Part shown: positions 31,689 through 40,414 of the stretch, piece by piece
Position numbering within the stretch: the first letter of the stretch is position 1
Layout: each line of letters begins with the position of its first letter
Assembly: GCF_007989825.1 (NCBI RefSeq)
Contig: NZ_BJUA01000007.1
Location: 1-64,000, forward strand
Source: Cellulomonas persica
GTDB lineage: Bacteria > Actinomycetota > Actinomycetes > Actinomycetales > Cellulomonadaceae
Direction: 5' to 3'
DNA length: 64,000 nt
The notes under the pieces: generated by a model
Told to the model about the DNA's origin: nothing
Database searches by the model: none
The model's input: the letters and a program-made list of their open reading frames with translations, nothing else
Position numbers and translations under genes: made by a program

Positions 31689-31806
31689 GAGCGGCAGGTC
31701 CGCTTCGAGCGCGGCAGATCCGCGCCGAGCGCGCCTCCCCGGCGACCGCGCTCGCACCCGATCCCCCGCGCTCGCGCTCGATCTCCGGCGCTCGCGCTCG
31801 GCCTCG
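31689..31806. repeat. Repeat block B of the 20-bp-period family
   Basis: Left half: three reverse units (31689, 31707, 31727). Right half: forward units at 31740-31758, 31759-31778 and 31779-31798. The halves are inverted relative to each other, so a transcript could fold back on itself. Confidence 0.75.
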
Positions 31807-31833
31807 CGCGCGCGGACGCGCATCGGGGGGCCA

Positions 31834-32010
31834 GTCGCGAGCGCGGTAGATCCGCACCGAGCGCGGCTCCCCACCGACCGCGCTCGCACCCGATCTACCG
31901 CGCCCGCGCTCGATCTACCGCGGTCGCGCTCGGTCTACCGCGCTCGCGCTCGATCCTTGGCGCTCATGCCCGATCGTCCGCACTCGCGCCGGGCCCCCGC
32001 GGTCGCGCCT
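31834..32010. repeat. Repeat block C of the 20-bp-period family
   Basis: Reverse units begin at 31839 and 31859; forward units follow with exact 20-base spacing at 31891, 31911, 31931, 31951, 31971 and 31991. Bases 31834-31887 match 32085-32138 of block D with only one difference, so the block itself has been duplicated. Confidence 0.85.
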
Positions 32011-32084
32011 GAACTGGCGGGTCGCGCACGGTCCGGCGCGCGCGGGGCGGGGCCGGAGGCGCGCGCGGGGCAGGTCACGTGGCG

Positions 32085-32230
32085 GTCGCGAGCGCGGTAG
32101 ATCCGCACCGAGCGCGGCTCCCCGCCGACCGCGCTCGCGATCGATCTACCGCGCTCGCGATCGATCTGCCGCGGTCGCGGTCGATCTGCCGCGGTCGCGC
32201 TCGATCGGCCGTGCTCGACTCGCCCCGGTC
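32085..32230. repeat. Repeat block D of the 20-bp-period family
   Basis: Reverse units at 32090 and 32110; forward units at 32142, 32162, 32182 and 32202. Nearest block to rho, whose terminator follows about 80 bases on. The whole 31643-32310 stretch holds no gene I can support. Confidence 0.85.
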
Positions 32231-32310
32231 GCGCCCGGACTGGCGCGGGTGTGGGTGGGTCGGCGGGGGTGCGGGGTGGCGGGTGGGAGCGGTGGGGTGG
32301 GGTGCGGGGA

Positions 32311-32350
32311 CGACGAAGGCCGCGCTCGGGGACGGGCGCGGCCTTCGTCG
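32311..32350 (-). terminator. Terminator of rho
   Basis: A perfect 15-bp stem (32311-32325 with 32336-32350), loop of ten, starting 12 bases beyond the rho stop. Confidence 0.75.
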
Positions 32351-32361
32351 TCGGTGGGAGG

Positions 32362-34302
32362 TCAGACCGTGCGGCCCGCGTTCTCCTCGCCCCAGCTGCC
32401 GGGGGTGGTCTTCTGGACCTGGAGGAGGAACTCGACGTTCGACTTGGTCTCCTTGATCTTGCCCGTGAGGAGCTCGATCGCCTGCTGCTGGTCGAGCGCT
32501 CCGAGCACGCGACGCAGCTTGTAGACGATCTGCAGCTCGTCACGCGACATGAGGAGCTCCTCGCGACGCGTGCCCGAGGCGTTGACGTCGACGGCAGGGA
32601 AGATCCGCTTGTCCGCGAGCGAGCGGGACAGGCGCAGCTCCATGTTCCCGGTGCCCTTGAACTCCTCGAAGATGACCTCGTCCATCTTGGAGCCGGTCTC
32701 GACGAGCGCGGAGCCGAGGATCGTGAGCGAGCCGCCGTTCTCGATGTTGCGCGCAGCACCGAAGAACTTCTTCGGCGGGTAGAGCGCCGAGGCGTCGACA
32801 CCACCGGACAGGATGCGGCCCGACGCGGGCGCGGCCAGGTTGTAGGCGCGCGACAGACGCGTGATCGAGTCGAGCAGCACGACGACGTCCTGGCCGAGCT
32901 CGACGAGACGCTTGGCCCGCTCGATCGCCAGCTCGGCGACGAGCGTGTGGTCCGAGGCGGGGCGGTCGAAGGTCGAGGCGATGACCTCGCCCTTGACCGT
33001 CCGCTCCATGTCCGTGACCTCCTCGGGGCGCTCGTCGACGAGCACGACCATGAGGTGGACCTCGGGGTTGTTCGCGGTGATCGCGTTCGCGATCTGCTGC
33101 ATGATGATCGTCTTGCCCGCCTTGGGGGGCGCGACGATGAGGCCGCGCTGGCCCTTGCCGATGGGCGCGACGATGTCGATCACGCGCGGCGTCAGACGGC
33201 CCGGGTCGGGCGTCTCGAGCCGCAGCCGCTCCTGCGGGTACAGGGGCGTGAGCTTGCTGAACTCGGGACGCTCGCGCGCCTCCTCGGGGCTCAGCCCGTT
33301 GACCGTGTCGAGCCGCACGAGCGCGTTGAACTTGTTCGGACGGGTGCCCTGGGACGCCTGCTCGCCCTCGCGGGGCTGACGCACCGCGCCGGTGATCGCG
33401 TCACCGCGACGCAGACCGGCCTTCTTGACCTGGCCGAGCGAGACGTACACGTCGTTCGGGCCGGGCAGGTAGCCCGTCGTCCGCACGAACGCGTAGCTCT
33501 CGAGGATGTCCAGGATGCCCGCGACGGGCAGCAGCACGTCGTCGTCAGCGAGCTCGATCTCGTCGAGCCCGGCGAGGTCCGGCTGACCGCCGCGTCCGCC
33601 GGAACGGCCGCGCTTGCGGTCACGGTCGCGGTACCGGTCACGCGACCGGCGGCGGCGGCCGCCGCGCTCCTCGTCGTCGTCCGGACGAGCCCCCTGGCCA
33701 CCGGCAGCGGCAGCCTCGGCGGGCGCGGCGTTCTGCTGGCCCGCCTGACGCTGCTGGTTGCGCTGGCCGCCCTGGCCCTGCTGGCGCTCGCCCTCGACGC
33801 GCTCGTCGGGCGAACCCTGACCGCGACCCGAACGACGCGAGCGGCGCTCGCCCTGCTCGACCTCGACGACGGCCTCGGCCGCGCGCTGCGCGCGGTCGTC
33901 GCTGCGGTTGCGCTCAGGGGCCTCCGCGGACGCGACCTTCGCGTCCAGAGCGGCCTCGAGCCCGGCGAGCGCGTCCGTGGCCGGACCCTGCTCGCGGCGC
34001 GCCCCGCGCGACCGCTGCGGGCGGCGCTCGGCGGTCGGCTCGCCGACCGGCAGCTCGAGGGTCGGCACGACGACGGGCGCGGCCTGCTCGGCGACGGGCT
34101 CCTTGACGGGAGCGACGGCCTGGTCGCGGCGCGCGTCGAGGGCACGGGAGCGGGAGGCACCGCGCGCGGCGTTGATCGCCTCGACCAGGTCGCCCTTGCG
34201 CATCTTCGACGTGCCCTTGACGCCCAGCCCGGAGGCCATCGCCTGGAGCTCGGGCAGCCGCAGGGTGGCGATCGACGCGCCGCTCTGGTTGGTGTCTGTC
34301 AC
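32362..34302 (-). CDS. rho: Transcription termination factor Rho
   Basis: 646 aa, against about 420 in E. coli. The extra length is an insertion (about 45-270) rich in Arg, Asp, Gly, Ala and Gln between the N-terminal helical bundle ([30 protein letters not shown] in part) and the RNA-binding domain (from about 275), as is usual in actinobacterial Rho. Walker A APPKAGKT lies near residue 397, followed by the [12 protein letters not shown] and Q/R-loop region. It is an RNA-dependent ATPase that unwinds transcripts. GTG start. Confidence 0.96.
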   Translation of the reverse strand: MTDTNQSGASIATLRLPELQAMASGLGVKGTSKMRKGDLVEAINAARGASRSRALDARRDQAVAPVKEPVAEQAAPVVVPTLELPVGEPTAERRPQRSRGARREQGPATDALAGLEAALDAKVASAEAPERNRSDDRAQRAAEAVVEVEQGERRSRRSGRGQGSPDERVEGERQQGQGGQRNQQRQAGQQNAAPAEAAAAGGQGARPDDDEERGGRRRRSRDRYRDRDRKRGRSGGRGGQPDLAGLDEIELADDDVLLPVAGILDILESYAFVRTTGYLPGPNDVYVSLGQVKKAGLRRGDAITGAVRQPREGEQASQGTRPNKFNALVRLDTVNGLSPEEARERPEFSKLTPLYPQERLRLETPDPGRLTPRVIDIVAPIGKGQRGLIVAPPKAGKTIIMQQIANAITANNPEVHLMVVLVDERPEEVTDMERTVKGEVIASTFDRPASDHTLVAELAIERAKRLVELGQDVVVLLDSITRLSRAYNLAAPASGRILSGGVDASALYPPKKFFGAARNIENGGSLTILGSALVETGSKMDEVIFEEFKGTGNMELRLSRSLADKRIFPAVDVNASGTRREELLMSRDELQIVYKLRRVLGALDQQQAIELLTGKIKETKSNVEFLLQVQKTTPGSWGEENAGRTV

Positions 34303-34598
34303 GAAGGACCCTTCCCCCTCGTCGGAGGTCTCGCCCGGTTCTCGGGCGACGACCGGCGTCTCGCCGTCGGATGCGGTTCACCCACCGGCGAGGCGATGCT
34401 GGAAGCCCCACGCGCGGCTCACGACCGTGTCGGCGACGCGTTCAGGCTGGATCGTTCCCGGATGGTCGACTCGCCTGGGGCACGGCCACCCGAGGTGTCT
34501 GGGAGCGGCGCGCGACCCGGAGGATGTGGTCCGGGGAACGCGTCGATGCTACCACTGTCGGCCTTCTCGACTGCCCGGATGACGCCTGCGCACCGGCG
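34303..34598 (-). promoter_or_regulatory. Long rho leader with candidate promoter
   Basis: The minus strand has TAGCAT at 34546-34551 as a possible -10 box, giving a leader of about 240 bases before rho. It contains GC hairpins such as CGCCCGGTTCTCGGGCG (near 34331). Long, attenuated leaders allow Rho to control its own synthesis in other bacteria; here this is inference. Confidence 0.35.
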
Positions 34599-35597
34599 TC
34601 ACCCGATCGGGTGCTCACCCACGACGAGCTGCGCTCCCGACGGGTCGACCGCGAGCGGTCGGATCACCCAGCCACCCAGCACACCGCCGAACGCGGCGGC
34701 GATCGCCGCGTCCGCGTCGGTGCCCTGCGCGGCGCCGGCCGCGCCGGGTCCACCCGGCGCAGCGAACGCCGACGGGACGCCGTCGAGCCGTCGCGCGAGC
34801 GCCAGGACGGTCGGCCCGGCACCCGAGACGACCGCGGCGACGCCCGTGGCGCGCAGCGCGTCGACGAGCGCGAGCGAGTCGGGCATGACGCTGCGCCGGT
34901 ACTCCTGGTGCAGCTTGTCGACGGTCGCGTCGAGCAGCAGGTCGGGCCGACGACCGAGCGCCTGGACCAGGAGCGCCGAGCGTCCGGCCTGGAACGCGGC
35001 GTCGGCGTGCGGGACGTGCTCGGGCAGCACGCCACGCGCGGCCTTCGTCGACAGGTGCGTCGGCGGGATCATGACGACCGGGGCGATCTCGGGGTGCACC
35101 TCGACCTGCGTCGCACCGACGCCGCCGGTGGCGTTGGTCCATGCGACCGTCGCGCCGCCCAGGATCGCCGGCGCGGCGTTGTCCGGGTGCCCCTCCATCT
35201 GGGTCGCGAGCGCGAGCACGGTCGCGTCGTCGAGCGCCTCGGGCTCGGAGATGAGTCCGCGCGCAGCGATGATGCCCGCGACGACGGCCGCGGCCGACGA
35301 CCCGAGCCCACGCCCGTGCGGGATCGCGTTGCGGCAGGTCAGCGCCAGTCCGGCTTGCGGCGCACCGACGTGGTCGAGCGCCACGCGGATCGCGCGCACG
35401 ACGAGGTGACGCTCGTCGTCCGGCACCGAGCCGGCACCCTCGCCCTCGACGACGACCTCCACGCCCGACGACGCGACGGCGCGCACCTCGAGCTCGTCGT
35501 GCAGGGCCAGGGCGACGCCCATCGCGTCGTAGCCCGGCCCGAGGTTCGCCGAGGTCGCGGGGACCCGCACCCGGACACGGTCGGCCCGCAGTCGCAC
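34599..35597 (-). CDS. thrB: Homoserine kinase
   Basis: 332 aa. GHMP-kinase motifs: PATSANLGPGYDAMG at the start, the ATP loop PHGRGLGSSAAAVVAG, and SGAGPTVLAL near the end. It phosphorylates homoserine for threonine synthesis. GTG start 35597, ten bases past the thrC stop, so co-transcribed with hom and thrC. Confidence 0.95.
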   Translation of the reverse strand: MRLRADRVRVRVPATSANLGPGYDAMGVALALHDELEVRAVASSGVEVVVEGEGAGSVPDDERHLVVRAIRVALDHVGAPQAGLALTCRNAIPHGRGLGSSAAAVVAGIIAARGLISEPEALDDATVLALATQMEGHPDNAAPAILGGATVAWTNATGGVGATQVEVHPEIAPVVMIPPTHLSTKAARGVLPEHVPHADAAFQAGRSALLVQALGRRPDLLLDATVDKLHQEYRRSVMPDSLALVDALRATGVAAVVSGAGPTVLALARRLDGVPSAFAAPGGPGAAGAAQGTDADAAIAAAFGGVLGGWVIRPLAVDPSGAQLVVGEHPIG

Positions 35598-35607
35598 GGT
35601 CGTCGCC

Positions 35608-36699
35608 TCAGCCCAGGCCGAGCGCGTCCGCGATGGACACGACGTCCGCGGGCACGCGCACCGGGGTGACCTCTCCGCCGTCGGCGCGCCGCAGCGCCCA
35701 CTGCGGGTCCTTGAGGCCGTGGCCCGTGACGGTGATCGTGATGCGTGCACCGGCCGGCACGCGCCCCTCGTCGGACAGGCGGAGCAGACCCGCGACACCG
35801 GCGGCCGACGCGGGCTCGACGAACACGCCGACCTCCGCGGACAGGATGCGGTGCGCGCGCAGGATCTGGTCGTCGGTCACCGACTCGATGAGGCCGCCCG
35901 AGACGTCACGCGCCTCCTCGGCCTGCTTCCAGGACGCGGGGTTGCCGATGCGGATCGCAGTCGCGATGGTCTCCGGCTCGGTCACCGGGTGACCCAGGAC
36001 GATCGGGGCGGCGCCCGCGGCCTGGAACCCCCACATGACCGGCGTGTGCGTCGCGACCGCGCCGTGCGCCGCACCGTCGTCGAGGCCCGCGTACTCGCGG
36101 AAGCCCTTCCAGTACGCGGTGATGTTCCCCGCGTTGCCGACCGGCAGGACGTGGATGTCCGGGGCGTCGCCGAGCGCGTCGACGATCTCGAACGACGCGG
36201 TCTTCTGCCCCTGGATGCGGTCGGGGTTGACCGAGTTCACGAGCTCGACCGGGTAGGCCTCGGCGAGCTTGCGGGCCGCGATCAGGCAGTCGTCGAAGTT
36301 GCCGTCGACCTGCAGCAGCGTCGCGCCGTGCGCGATCGCCTGGCTGAGCTTGCCCATCGCGATCTTGCCGTCCGGCACGAGCACCGCACAGACCATGCCC
36401 GCACGCGTCGCGTACGCCGCCGCGGACGCCGACGTGTTGCCCGTCGACGCGCACACCACGGCCTTCGCGCCGCGGGCCGCCGCCGCCGAGATCGCCGTCG
36501 TCATGCCGCGGTCCTTGAACGAGCCCGTCGGGTTCATGCCCTCGAACTTCACGTGCACGTCCGCACCCGTGCGCTCGCTCAGCGCGGGCGCCGCGATCAG
36601 GGGCGTGCCGCCCTCGAACAGCGTGACCGGGTGGGTGGTGAGGTGCTCGGGCAGGCGGTCGGCGTACTCGGCGATGACGCCGCGCCACTGGTGGGCCAT
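35608..36699 (-). CDS. thrC: Threonine synthase
   Basis: 363 aa. The PLP lysine is Lys62 in [13 protein letters not shown]; the phosphate-binding GNAGN and the C-terminal [11 protein letters not shown] are conserved. It converts O-phosphohomoserine to threonine. Its ATG overlaps the hom stop by one base. Confidence 0.95.
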   Translation of the reverse strand: MAHQWRGVIAEYADRLPEHLTTHPVTLFEGGTPLIAAPALSERTGADVHVKFEGMNPTGSFKDRGMTTAISAAAARGAKAVVCASTGNTSASAAAYATRAGMVCAVLVPDGKIAMGKLSQAIAHGATLLQVDGNFDDCLIAARKLAEAYPVELVNSVNPDRIQGQKTASFEIVDALGDAPDIHVLPVGNAGNITAYWKGFREYAGLDDGAAHGAVATHTPVMWGFQAAGAAPIVLGHPVTEPETIATAIRIGNPASWKQAEEARDVSGGLIESVTDDQILRAHRILSAEVGVFVEPASAAGVAGLLRLSDEGRVPAGARITITVTGHGLKDPQWALRRADGGEVTPVRVPADVVSIADALGLG

Positions 36700-38060
36700 C
36701 AGGCTCCTTCGACTCGCAGGACGGACACGACGTCACGCACGACGTCGAGGTCGGTGAGCGCGGCCACCGTGGCCGCGAGCGCGCGCTCGGGCGCGGCGTG
36801 GGTGGTCAGCAGCAGGCGTGCGACGTCCGTTGGGTCGCGGCGGTCCGCGTCGGCGCTGTGTCCGTCGGCGCTGTGTCCGTCGGCGCTGTGACCGTCGGCG
36901 CTCTGGCGGACGGCCTCGATCGACACGTCGTGCTCCGCGAGCGCGGCCGCGACCTGCGCGAGCACGCCCGGGCGGTCGTCGACGTCGAGACGGACCTGGA
37001 AGCGCGTGCGCGCGGCGTCCGCCGGCAGCACGGGCAGCGCCGCGTACGACGACTCGACCGGACCGCGTCCCCCGAGCACGCGGTGCCGCGCGACGGACAC
37101 GAGGTCGCCCAGGATCGCCGACGCCGTGGGCGCTCCACCGGCGCCGCGCCCGTAGAACATGAGCTCGCCCGCGGCCTCGGCCTCGACGAACACCGCGTTG
37201 AACGCGCCGCGCACGCCCGCGAGCGGGTGCGCGTCCGGCACGAGCGCCGGGTGGACGCGCACCTGGATGCCCGCGACGCCGTCGGACGTGTTGCGCTCGG
37301 CGATCGCGAGCAGCTTGATCGTGTGCCCCGTGCGCTGCGCCCACTGGACGTCCGCGGCGGTGACCGCGCTGATGCCCTCGCGCGCGACGTCGTCGATCGA
37401 GACGCGCGTGTGGAACGCGAGCGACGCGAGGATCGCGGCCTTGGCCGCCGCGTCATAGCCCTCGACGTCCGCCGTCGGGTCCGCCTCGGCGTAGCCGAGC
37501 GCCTGCGCCTCCTTGACGGCCTGCTCGAGCTCGAGACCCTCGGTCGCCATGCGGTCGAGGACGTAGTTCGTCGTCCCGTTGACGATGCCGAGGACGCGCT
37601 GCACCTGGTCGCCCGCGAGCGACTCCCGCACCGGGCGCACGATCGGGATCGCTCCCGCGACGGCGGCCTCGAAGTACAGGTCGACGCCCGCGGTGTCCGC
37701 GGCCTTGTAGAGCGTGGGGCCGTCCTGCGCGAGCAGCGCCTTGTTGGCGGTGACGACGCTCGCGCCGCCCTCGATCGCCCGCAGGATCAGCGTGCGCGCG
37801 GGCTCGATGCCGCCCATGACCTCGACGACGACGTCCGCGCCGTCGACGAGCGCCTCCGCGTCGTCGGTCAGCAGGTCCGCGAGCGGCGTCCCGGTGATCC
37901 CCTCACGGGGGGCGGTCGCGTTGCGGACCGCGATCCCGACGAGCTCGAGCGACGTGCCGACGCGCGACGCGAGCTCGTCGGCGTGCTCCAGCAGCCGTCG
38001 GGCGACCTGCGTGCCGACGACCCCGCAGCCGAGCAGGGCGACCTTCAAGGGGGCAGGCAC
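36699..38060 (-). CDS. hom: Homoserine dehydrogenase with ACT domain
   Basis: 453 aa. NAD(P)-binding GCGVVGTQ (11-18), the [14 protein letters not shown] catalytic region and a C-terminal ACT domain (about 350-450) for threonine feedback. It reduces aspartate semialdehyde to homoserine. Within the ACT domain a repeat [18 protein letters not shown] interrupts the usual sequence; it is encoded by a 15-bp tandem repeat. GTG start behind GGAGGT; a TATCCT -10 box lies at 38095-38100. Confidence 0.95.
   Translation of the reverse strand: MPAPLKVALLGCGVVGTQVARRLLEHADELASRVGTSLELVGIAVRNATAPREGITGTPLADLLTDDAEALVDGADVVVEVMGGIEPARTLILRAIEGGASVVTANKALLAQDGPTLYKAADTAGVDLYFEAAVAGAIPIVRPVRESLAGDQVQRVLGIVNGTTNYVLDRMATEGLELEQAVKEAQALGYAEADPTADVEGYDAAAKAAILASLAFHTRVSIDDVAREGISAVTAADVQWAQRTGHTIKLLAIAERNTSDGVAGIQVRVHPALVPDAHPLAGVRGAFNAVFVEAEAAGELMFYGRGAGGAPTASAILGDLVSVARHRVLGGRGPVESSYAALPVLPADAARTRFQVRLDVDDRPGVLAQVAAALAEHDVSIEAVRQSADGHSADGHSADGHSADADRRDPTDVARLLLTTHAAPERALAATVAALTDLDVVRDVVSVLRVEGA
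36846..36905. repeat. 15-bp tandem repeat within hom
   Basis: Four units of TCCGTCGGCGCTGTG or a close variant in frame, two of them identical (36861-36875, 36876-36890). Copy number can change without breaking the frame. Confidence 0.85.
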
Positions 38061-38094
38061 ACGACCTCCGGGTGCTCTCGTCGGGACTGCGCCA

Positions 38095-38100
38095 AGGATA
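38095..38100 (-). promoter_or_regulatory. -10 box of the hom-thrC-thrB operon
   Basis: TATCCT on the minus strand, 34 bases before the hom GTG. No strong -35 box is visible. Confidence 0.45.
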
Positions 38101-38186
38101 GGGCGCCCGCGCGGGTGGGCGTGGCGACGTCCGGTCGGCAGGATGACCCGCCGGTCACCCGGTGCGCGCGCAGGGGTGCCTGGACG

Positions 38187-38224
38187 CCGCAGGGGCGGCC
38201 GGGAGACCCCGACCGCCCCTGCGG
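38187..38224 (-). terminator. Terminator at the end of the haem operon
   Basis: A perfect 12-bp stem, CCGCAGGGGCGG (38187-38198) with CCGCCCCTGCGG (38213-38224), starting 20 bases past the stop of the last operon gene. Confidence 0.7.
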
Positions 38225-38243
38225 ATGCCCGACGCGCGTCGGG

Positions 38244-39704
38244 TCAGACGACCTTGAGCTGGGCCGACCTGCTCGACGCCTTGACGTTCGACGAGCCCGC
38301 GTACGTCACCTTGACGTTGTACATGCCCTTGCCGAGCTTCGGCAGCGTGACCGTGCGCGTGCCGCTGCGCAGCGTCACCGTCTTCGTGGCGTAGGACGTG
38401 CCGTTGCGCGTGACCTTGACGGTCACCTTGCCCGTCGGCGTCGTGCCGGTCGCCTTCACCGTGACGACGACCTTGCCCGCGACCTTGCTCGTCACGGTCG
38501 CGGCCTTGACGGTGATCGAGCTGCTCGCCTTGGCGACCGTCCGCTTCGAGCTGACCTTGGCGGTGCTCAGCTCGCTGCTGCCCGCGTAGGACACCGTCAG
38601 CGTGCGCGTGCCCGCCGCGAGCGTCTTCGGGACGGTGAGCGACGCCTTGCCGCCCGAGAGCGTGGCCGTCGACAGGACCGTGCTGCCGTTCAGGAGCGAG
38701 ACCTTGCCCGTCGCGGCGACCGGGCCGCTGACGGTCACGGCGACCTTGGCCGTCCTGCCGTAGGTCAGCGACGGCCACGTCGCCGCGACCTTCGCGGCGC
38801 CCTTGGCGACCGTCACGGCCACGCTCGACGACGAGGGCGCGATCCGGTCCGTGCTGGGCGTGAACGCGAGGTCGACGGTGTGCGTCCCGGCCGTGAGCCC
38901 GCCGAGCGAGAGCGTGGCGCGGCCGGCCGAGAGCGTGCCGGTCGCGACGGTCGTGCCCGCGATCGTCGCCTCGACGGTCCCGGCGACGTCCGCACCCGAC
39001 GCGTCGACCGCGACCGGGAGGGCGACCGCCTTGCCCACGGAACCACGCACGGCGGAAGCGACGACCTGCGACTCGGCGCGCTCGAAGAACGTCACCGGCG
39101 TGTACGTCTCGTACGCGGCGACGTTCGCGCCGCCGCCCGCGTACGTGTAGATGCCGAAGTTCCCCGACACGTCCGCGAGCCAGTCCCGGTTCACCTTCAC
39201 GGTGGCCGTGAACGAGCCGTCGGCGCGCAGGATCGTGTAGGTCGGCGCGCTCGGGTCCTGGCGCGGCGACGACGCCGCGAACGACGCCTCGGGGACGGCC
39301 CAGATGACCGAGACACCGTTGCCGGTCGCCCCCGGCGGGTTGTGGCGCTCGGTCGACGGAACGCCGGCGGACGGCCGCCAGACGTCGGGGTACCGGCCGA
39401 ACGCGATGTACAGGCCGGACTGCAGGCCGCTGAACGGCGGACGGGTACCCGTGGCGAGCGTCGGGTCGAACCCGTGACCCTCGACCGTGACGGTCGACGT
39501 GAGGTCCGAGCGCAGATCCGTCTCGGACACCGTGACGGACGGCGCGAGCGGCTCCACGGTCACGTCGAGCGGCTGGGCGCCGGTCGCGGCGGCCGGCCCT
39601 GCTGCGGCGACGGCGAGCGTCGTGGCGACGAGTGCGGCAGCCGCCACGGACGCCACGAGACGACGCTCCCAGGACTGACCGCTGCGTGCGGTACGTGTCA
39701 ACAT
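38244..39704 (-). CDS. Secreted Ig-like repeat protein
   Basis: 486 aa. A signal peptide (about 1-40, cleavage near AAATGA) leads into a domain with GHGFDPT, GLYIAFGRYPDVWRPSAG and NFGIYTYAGGGAN that is paralogous to the protein at 43094-44314. Then two or three Ig-like repeats rich in Val, Thr and Lys (YGRTAKVAVTVSG, KVTYAGSSNVKAS). There is no membrane anchor or sortase motif, so it is released or held by other surface proteins. Last gene of the haem locus, 77 bases after the preceding one, so read-through or separate control are both possible. Confidence 0.85.
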   Translation of the reverse strand: MLTRTARSGQSWERRLVASVAAAALVATTLAVAAAGPAAATGAQPLDVTVEPLAPSVTVSETDLRSDLTSTVTVEGHGFDPTLATGTRPPFSGLQSGLYIAFGRYPDVWRPSAGVPSTERHNPPGATGNGVSVIWAVPEASFAASSPRQDPSAPTYTILRADGSFTATVKVNRDWLADVSGNFGIYTYAGGGANVAAYETYTPVTFFERAESQVVASAVRGSVGKAVALPVAVDASGADVAGTVEATIAGTTVATGTLSAGRATLSLGGLTAGTHTVDLAFTPSTDRIAPSSSSVAVTVAKGAAKVAATWPSLTYGRTAKVAVTVSGPVAATGKVSLLNGSTVLSTATLSGGKASLTVPKTLAAGTRTLTVSYAGSSELSTAKVSSKRTVAKASSSITVKAATVTSKVAGKVVVTVKATGTTPTGKVTVKVTRNGTSYATKTVTLRSGTRTVTLPKLGKGMYNVKVTYAGSSNVKASSRSAQLKVV

Positions 39705-39781
39705 CTGCTTCCCTTCGTCATGCGCCGCGCGTGAGTCGCCCGCGCACGTGCTGGTGTGCCTACCTGTGCTGCTGGTGCCTG

Positions 39782-40414
39782 TCAGGGCGAGATGTGCGGG
39801 CCGCGCGACCCGACGGCGCTGCGACGTGCGCGGACGACGAAGACGAGCGTCACCGCCGCGGCGAGCAGCGCGGCGGACGCCGTGACCACCCCTCGCGGAC
39901 CTGCTGCGTCCTCGTCGACCGTCAGGATCAGCCGGAGGGCGAGGCGGCGTTCGACTGCGAGGCCGTCCTGCTCGTCGGCGGCGGTCGTGACGACCGCGGC
40001 GACGTGCGTGCCGGGGGTCGCGTCCGCCGGGACCCGCACGTGGACGGGGACGACGACCTGCTCCCCCGCTGCGAGCGCGACGGGCTCGTCGGCGCCGTCC
40101 ACCGTGACCCACGCGCCCGGGCCCGTGCGGGTGTCCGCGACCTCGAGGGCGCCGTCGGCGTCGGCGCGGGTGTCGGACGTCGACACGGCGAGCTCGAGCG
40201 CGGCGGTGCCGTCGTTGCGCACGACGACCGCGTCGTCCACCTCGTCGCCCGCGCGGACGGTGTGCTCGAGCACGGACGCCGTGGCGTCCTGCGGGCGCAC
40301 CGACCAGCTCGCGTCGTCGGCGGTCGCGGACGTCGCCGGGAGCAGCACGACGAGCGCGGCGAGGGTGGTCGTGAGCCCGGCGCCGACGAGCCCACGTGGA
40401 GCCACGGCCGTCAT
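39782..40414 (-). CDS. Exported membrane-anchored protein, DUF916-like
   Basis: 210 aa. A signal peptide (about 1-33), a beta-sandwich region with ASVLEHTVRAGDEVDDAVVVRNDG and HVRVPADATPGTHVAAVV, and a C-terminal membrane segment with a basic tail. It resembles the peptidoglycan-binding DUF916 domain of WxL-type surface systems, though the match is by pattern only. ATG overlaps the stop of the upstream HtaA-type gene by 4 bases. Confidence 0.72.
   Translation of the reverse strand: MTAVAPRGLVGAGLTTTLAALVVLLPATSATADDASWSVRPQDATASVLEHTVRAGDEVDDAVVVRNDGTAALELAVSTSDTRADADGALEVADTRTGPGAWVTVDGADEPVALAAGEQVVVPVHVRVPADATPGTHVAAVVTTAADEQDGLAVERRLALRLILTVDEDAAGPRGVVTASAALLAAAVTLVFVVRARRSAVGSRGPHISP

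Noticed and set aside
31010..32230. CRISPR array
   Set aside because: Units follow one another with no unique spacers, occur in both orientations within a block and no cas gene is near.
31643..32310. Protein gene within the repeat region
   Set aside because: Open frames here are Arg/Ser/Ala repeats created by the 20-base unit and change frame between blocks.
32251..35409. 1052-residue plus-strand frame over rho and thrB
   Set aside because: Lies wholly opposite well-identified rho and thrB and shows no motif of its own.
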